Shown here: positions 7,652-11,136 of the stretch, piece after piece | Layout: each line of letters begins with the position of its first letter | How positions within the stretch are numbered: position 1 is the first letter of the stretch | DNA from: an uncultured Porphyromonadaceae bacterium | Lineage (GTDB): Bacteria > Bacteroidota > Bacteroidia > Bacteroidales > Muribaculaceae | Reading direction: 5' to 3' | NCBI GenBank assembly: GCA_947178685.1 | Contig: CAMWZE010000021.1 | Location: 1 to 11,136, forward strand | Length of the DNA stretch: 11,136 nucleotides | Notes under the pieces: generated by a model | Databases searched by the model: none | What the model saw: only the letters and a program-made list of their open reading frames with translations | Told to the model about the DNA's origin: nothing | Translations under genes and position numbers: made by a program

Positions 7652-8407
7652 TTGATTGTGGACGATAACAGGGATATGCTTGACTTCCTGGAAGGTATTC
7701 TTTTGTCTGACTATGAAGTGAAGCGGGCCGAAAATGCAGAGGAAGCCTTAGCTGTATGCGCTGCCGATATACCGGATATTATTGTCAGCGATGTTATGAT
7801 GCCGGGAATTGATGGTATGGAGCTATGCAGGAGAATCAAGAACGATATCAATGTCAGCCATGTGCCGGTAATCCTTCTCACCGCAAAGGTGGAGAACGTG
7901 GATTATGTCACAGGATTTGACAGTGGTGCGGATCTCTACGTCACCAAACCCTTCTCTACCGATGTTCTTAAGGCACAGATAAAGGGTCTGCTTGCTAATA
8001 GGGCCCGTCTTCGGGAGCGTCTGGCAGCCAATCCATCCATGGTTGTCAGTTCAGATGTCATAAGTGAGGTGGTGCCGGAGTCAAATATTGAGAAGGAATT
8101 TTTTGAACGTATGCAGAGGGTGATTGAGGACAGAATGTCAGACAGCACCTTCACGGTAGATGTGCTTGCTAAAGAGTTGGCCATCTCGCGCACCGGTCTT
8201 TTCACCAAGCTTAAGACACTTGTTGGTGTCACACCAAATGAATATATCCGAATGATCAGGCTCCGAAAGGCGGCCGAATTGCTTAAGTCGACGAATCTGC
8301 GTATAAATGAAGTGTGCTGGCAGGTAGGTTTCTCCTCACGCTCCCATTTCTCCAAATGCTTTCAGGAGCAATACGGTATGTCACCGAGCGAATATAAGGG
8401 CTCATAA
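7652..8407 (+). CDS. HTCS output half: receiver domain plus AraC-type DNA-binding domain (out of frame with the kinase half)
   Basis: 251 residues if counted from TTG 7652. The receiver domain has the acidic pair Asp4-Asp5 (LIVDDNRDML), phospho-acceptor Asp47 (IVSDVMMPG) and Lys99 (VTKPFS). After a linker, an AraC-type double helix-turn-helix occupies about 150-251 (FTVDVLAKELAISRTGLFTKL, then INEVCWQVGFSSRSHFSKCF and GMSPSEYKG). All key residues and the whole C terminus are intact, so this is not a decayed remnant. The first receiver strand (KVLIVDD) begins upstream of the TTG, and the -1 frame is open back to 7604 without any ATG, GTG or TTG. ATG 7676 would remove the acidic pair. The part is therefore best read as the C-terminal half of the upstream HTCS. 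Separate translation as a stand-alone regulator is the less likely alternative. It would bind DNA upstream of PUL genes. Confidence 0.88.
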   Translation: MIVDDNRDMLDFLEGILLSDYEVKRAENAEEALAVCAADIPDIIVSDVMMPGIDGMELCRRIKNDINVSHVPVILLTAKVENVDYVTGFDSGADLYVTKPFSTDVLKAQIKGLLANRARLRERLAANPSMVVSSDVISEVVPESNIEKEFFERMQRVIEDRMSDSTFTVDVLAKELAISRTGLFTKLKTLVGVTPNEYIRMIRLRKAAELLKSTNLRINEVCWQVGFSSRSHFSKCFQEQYGMSPSEYKGS

Positions 8408-8408
8408 T

Positions 8409-8425
8409 GAAGTTTGGATAACTTC
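8409..8425 (+). terminator. Weak hairpin after the HTCS output half
   Basis: GAAGTT (8409-8414) pairs with AACTTC (8420-8425) around a 5-base loop, just after the stop codon at 8405-8407. No T run follows directly. The nearest is six T at 8454-8459. It could be a weak transcription end or an mRNA 3' stabiliser, and it may have no function. Confidence 0.25.
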
Positions 8426-8462
8426 TTAGGGTATTTGGTAGATAAAATCCATATTTTTTATT

Positions 8463-8470
8463 TAATTTTG
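8463..8470 (+). promoter_or_regulatory. Putative -7 promoter box for the calcium ATPase gene
   Basis: TAATTTTG matches the Bacteroidota TAnnTTTG -7 consensus and lies 30 bases before the ATG at 8500. A TTTG at 8434-8437 could be the -33 element, but its gap of about 25 bases is longer than the usual 19-21. The A/T-rich setting between two unrelated genes supports a promoter here. Confidence 0.5.
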
Positions 8471-8499
8471 CTTCCAGAAACTATTTATATCAATTCTCA

Positions 8500-11136
8500 A
8501 TGGCAGAACAACATCATTTCACGGGCTTGACCGATGCGCAGGTGTCGGAAAGTCGGAGCAAGTATGGCAGCAACATACTCACTCCTCCAGCCAAGGATCC
8601 CCTCTGGAAACAGTTTTTAGAAAAATTTGGAGATCCACTTATCATTATTCTACTTATAGCCGGTGCCCTCTCCATAGGCATCTCCTGCTATGAGTATTGG
8701 GGTCTTGACAAGGATGCCGGGGTCTTCTTCGAACCTCTGGGTATATTTATTGCCATTCTTCTTGCCACCGGCTTGGCCTTTATCTTCGAGCTTAAGGCCG
8801 ACAAGGAGTTTGCACTTCTCAATCAGGTGAACGACGACGAGGCGGTTCAGGTTATCCGTAATGGCAATCCGGTACAGGTGCCGAGAAAAGATGTGGTGGT
8901 TGGCGATATCGTAATTCTCAACACCGGTGAGGAGGTTCCTGCAGATGGAGAGCTTCTCGAAGCTGTGTCGCTCAATATCGATGAGTCAACTCTCACCGGA
9001 GAGCCAATCTGCCATAAGACTACCGATCCGGCTCAGTTTGACAAGGAATCCACTTTCCTATCCAATCATGCCATGCGAGGCACGAAAGTGATGGAGGGAC
9101 ACGGTGTGATGAAGGTGTTTGCTGTGGGCGACAAGACCGAGAACGGCAAGGTGTTTGAGGCGGCTCAGATTGACGACAGTGTGAAGACTCCGCTCAACGA
9201 ACAGCTGGATGGACTCGGCGACCTCATCACTAAGATATCTTATGCTTTCGCGGCCCTGATTATCGTGGGACGTATCGTGATGTACTTCATCAACAATCCC
9301 TTTGATTGGATTGAGTTTATCGCCTATCTTCTCCAAACGCTCATGATAGCCGTGACATTGGTGGTTGTAGCCGTGCCGGAGGGCCTTCCGATGGCTGTTA
9401 CCCTTTCTTTGGCTTATTCTATGCGCCGTATGCTCAAGACCAACAATCTTGTGCGTAAGATGCACGCTTGCGAGACTATGGGCGCCACAACGGTGATCTG
9501 TACCGACAAGACCGGTACACTCACCCAGAATCAGATGCAGATCTACAAGACCAATTTCTTCGGTAATCCTTCCGACGAGGTGCTTTACGAAGGCATTGCA
9601 GTCAACTCCACAGCTCAGCTCGATCTCTCCGGCGAGAAGCCTCAGGTGCTCGGTAATCCTACCGAGGGTGCGCTGCTGCTCTGGCTTCGTGAGAGAGGTG
9701 CCGACTATGTGAAATTGCGTGACTCTGTGGGTCGCCTTGAGGAACTTCCCTTCACTACGGAACGCAAATATATGGCTACAGTGGTGAAGTCTGCCACAGG
9801 AAAGAATATACTCTATGTAAAGGGAGCTCCGGAGATTGTATTCGGTATGTGTCATGACACTGCCGGCGTAACCAAGAAGGAGATTGACGCACAACTCCTC
9901 GAATATCAGAATATGGCGATGCGTACACTTGGCTTTGCTTATCAGGAGCTCAAGGATGGCGACATTACTATCAAGGATGGAAAGGTAGCTGCCGAGAATC
10001 TGACGTTCCTTGGTATCGTGGCCATATCCGACCCCGTCCGGGCTGATGTGCCGGATGCCGTGAAGGAGGTGATAGATGCCGGAATCAAAGTTAAGATTGT
10101 CACCGGTGATACCCCGGGCACTGCCAAGGAGATTGGCCGTCAGGTGGGTATCTGGAATGATGCAGTCGACACTGACCGCAATATTATAACCGGTGTAGAG
10201 TTTGAGTCGCTTTCTGATGCCGAGCTTAAGAAACGTGTGGGTGATATCAAGATTATCGCACGTGCCCGTCCGATGGATAAGAAACGTCTTGTAGAGACCC
10301 TTCAGAGCAACAACGAGGTTGTGGCGGTGACCGGCGACGGCACCAACGATGCCCCGGCACTCAAGGCTGCGCACGTTGGTCTTTCTATGGGCGACGGCAC
10401 ATCTGTGGCTAAGGAGGCATCAGACATTACTATCGTCGACAACTCCTTCTCTTCGATCGGACGCGCTGTAATGTGGGGTCGCTCCCTTTTCCAGAATATA
10501 CAGCGTTTCATACTGTTCCAGATGACAGTGAACGTGGCAGCTTGTTTCATCGTGCTTGCCGGTGCTTTCATGGGCACGGAGTCACCGTTGACAGTTACGC
10601 AGATGCTTTGGGTTAACCTGATCATGGATACGTTCGCGGCTATGGCGTTGGCGTCTCTTCCGCCGTCGGAGAGCGTGATGAAGGAGAAACCCCGTTCACG
10701 CGAGGCATTCATCATCAACAAGCCAATGTGGCAGTCAATCGTGGGAGTAGGTGGTGTGTTCTTCCTGATACTTTTGGGCGTGCTCTATATCTTCGAGCAT
10801 TATTCGGTCAATTCAATGTGTGAGCTATTCAGCTTCCTGCCTCAGCAAGCAGGAGAGTCGAGTCTCACAGCTTATGAGCTTTCAATGTTCTTCACACTGT
10901 TTGTATTCCTTCAGTTCTGGAACATGTTTAATGCCCGTGCCTTTGAGACCGGTCGCTCGGCATTCCATTTCAAGAATTGCGGAGGCTTCATACTCATAGC
11001 ATTGGTGATTCTTGTAGGTCAGATTTTGATCGTAAGTTTAGGAGGTCAGTTCTTCAATGTGACACCGCTTCGCATCAGCGACTGGCTTATCATCATCGGC
11101 TCGCCCTCATTCGTGCTCTGGATTGGCGAGATTGTC
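8500..11136 (+). CDS. P2B-type calcium-transporting ATPase (3' partial)
   Basis: The frame is open for 879 codons from ATG 8500 to the window edge. It is an inner-membrane ATP-driven cation pump, most like plasma-membrane (PMCA-type) calcium ATPases. Membrane helices are visible at about 45-63 and 77-96, around 250-270 and 280-300, and six more from about 669 to the end, so only a short C terminus is missing. The actuator loop has LTGEP (Glu168). The phosphorylated Asp336 is in CTDKTGTLTQNQ, and the hinge motif TGDGTNDAPALK holds Asp613 and Asp617. Calcium ligands fit Glu294 in PEGLP (M4) and Asn706/Asp710 in LWVNLIMDT (M6). M5 (VNVAACF) lacks the acidic residue used for the second calcium site in SERCA pumps, which fits one calcium per cycle. 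It probably exports calcium from the cytoplasm. It has its own promoter-like box and no evident link to the CAZyme genes. Confidence 0.93.
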   Translation, partial: MAEQHHFTGLTDAQVSESRSKYGSNILTPPAKDPLWKQFLEKFGDPLIIILLIAGALSIGISCYEYWGLDKDAGVFFEPLGIFIAILLATGLAFIFELKADKEFALLNQVNDDEAVQVIRNGNPVQVPRKDVVVGDIVILNTGEEVPADGELLEAVSLNIDESTLTGEPICHKTTDPAQFDKESTFLSNHAMRGTKVMEGHGVMKVFAVGDKTENGKVFEAAQIDDSVKTPLNEQLDGLGDLITKISYAFAALIIVGRIVMYFINNPFDWIEFIAYLLQTLMIAVTLVVVAVPEGLPMAVTLSLAYSMRRMLKTNNLVRKMHACETMGATTVICTDKTGTLTQNQMQIYKTNFFGNPSDEVLYEGIAVNSTAQLDLSGEKPQVLGNPTEGALLLWLRERGADYVKLRDSVGRLEELPFTTERKYMATVVKSATGKNILYVKGAPEIVFGMCHDTAGVTKKEIDAQLLEYQNMAMRTLGFAYQELKDGDITIKDGKVAAENLTFLGIVAISDPVRADVPDAVKEVIDAGIKVKIVTGDTPGTAKEIGRQVGIWNDAVDTDRNIITGVEFESLSDAELKKRVGDIKIIARARPMDKKRLVETLQSNNEVVAVTGDGTNDAPALKAAHVGLSMGDGTSVAKEASDITIVDNSFSSIGRAVMWGRSLFQNIQRFILFQMTVNVAACFIVLAGAFMGTESPLTVTQMLWVNLIMDTFAAMALASLPPSESVMKEKPRSREAFIINKPMWQSIVGVGGVFFLILLGVLYIFEHYSVNSMCELFSFLPQQAGESSLTAYELSMFFTLFVFLQFWNMFNARAFETGRSAFHFKNCGGFILIALVILVGQILIVSLGGQFFNVTPLRISDWLIIIGSPSFVLWIGEIV

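Noticed and set aside
8409..8425. Shared arms GAAGTT/AACTTC in the hairpin at 8409-8425 and the leader hairpin at 4315-4340, as a possible repeated regulatory element
   Set aside because: Only six bases per arm are shared, and the loops and contexts differ. Chance is the simpler explanation.
9058..10374. Long open frame on the minus strand (438 codons) inside the calcium ATPase gene
   Set aside because: It lies wholly opposite a gene with every P-type ATPase motif, its translation is His/Leu/Ser-rich with no recognisable domain, and it has no promoter or partner. It is a codon-bias shadow.
10302..10721. Minus-strand open frame opposite the ATPase hinge and M5-M6 region
   Set aside because: It is fully inside conserved + strand coding sequence and has no recognisable protein features.
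1..11136. CRISPR arrays, tRNA or rRNA genes, insertion sequences, attachment sites
   Set aside because: I saw no regularly spaced direct repeats, no cloverleaf or rRNA segments and no transposase or integrase motifs on either strand. The window looks like an ordinary PUL edge apart from the HTCS break.

Overview
This window looks like a gut-type Bacteroidota genome, order Bacteroidales. A Bacteroides, Prevotella or Muribaculaceae relative is plausible, but I cannot fix the genus. The evidence is: periplasmic or lipoprotein CAZymes encoded on one strand; a hybrid two-component system (HTCS) sensor with a double seven-bladed propeller, a hallmark of Bacteroidota polysaccharide utilisation loci (PUL); promoter-like TAnnTTTG boxes of the Bacteroidota primary sigma factor; and no clear Shine-Dalgarno sequences before starts. 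All recognised genes are on the + strand.

Layout: (1) 1-598 is the 3' end of a secreted glycosidase-like protein, probably an (alpha/alpha)6 six-hairpin type, cut by the window edge. (2) 676-2649 is a GH97 enzyme with the Asp nucleophile of the retaining, alpha-galactosidase-like branch. (3) 2677-4143 is a lipoprotein that also resembles six-hairpin glycosidases. (4) 4144-4424 holds a very long terminator-like hairpin, a TAnnTTTG promoter and a leader hairpin. (5) 4425-7640 is an HTCS sensor/histidine kinase. (6) 7652-8407 is the receiver plus AraC-type DNA-binding half of the same HTCS, separated from the kinase half by a frame break at a run of eight G. (7) 8500-11136 is an almost complete P2B-type calcium ATPase running off the right edge. 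There is no gene-free stretch over 300 bases. The longest gap is the 281 bases before the HTCS.

The three carbohydrate genes plus the HTCS look like the distal part of a PUL. The HTCS would bind an oligosaccharide in the periplasm and switch on the CAZyme genes, whose products cut galactoside-like linkages there. No SusC/SusD pair is visible. It may lie upstream of the window. The calcium ATPase has its own promoter-like sequence and is probably functionally unrelated.

The most notable feature is the HTCS break. The run of eight G puts the receiver/AraC half in the -1 frame, and that half has no ATG or GTG start able to make a full receiver domain. It could be a phase-variable switch, a programmed -1 frameshift, a recent inactivating mutation or a sequencing error. 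The sequence alone cannot decide.
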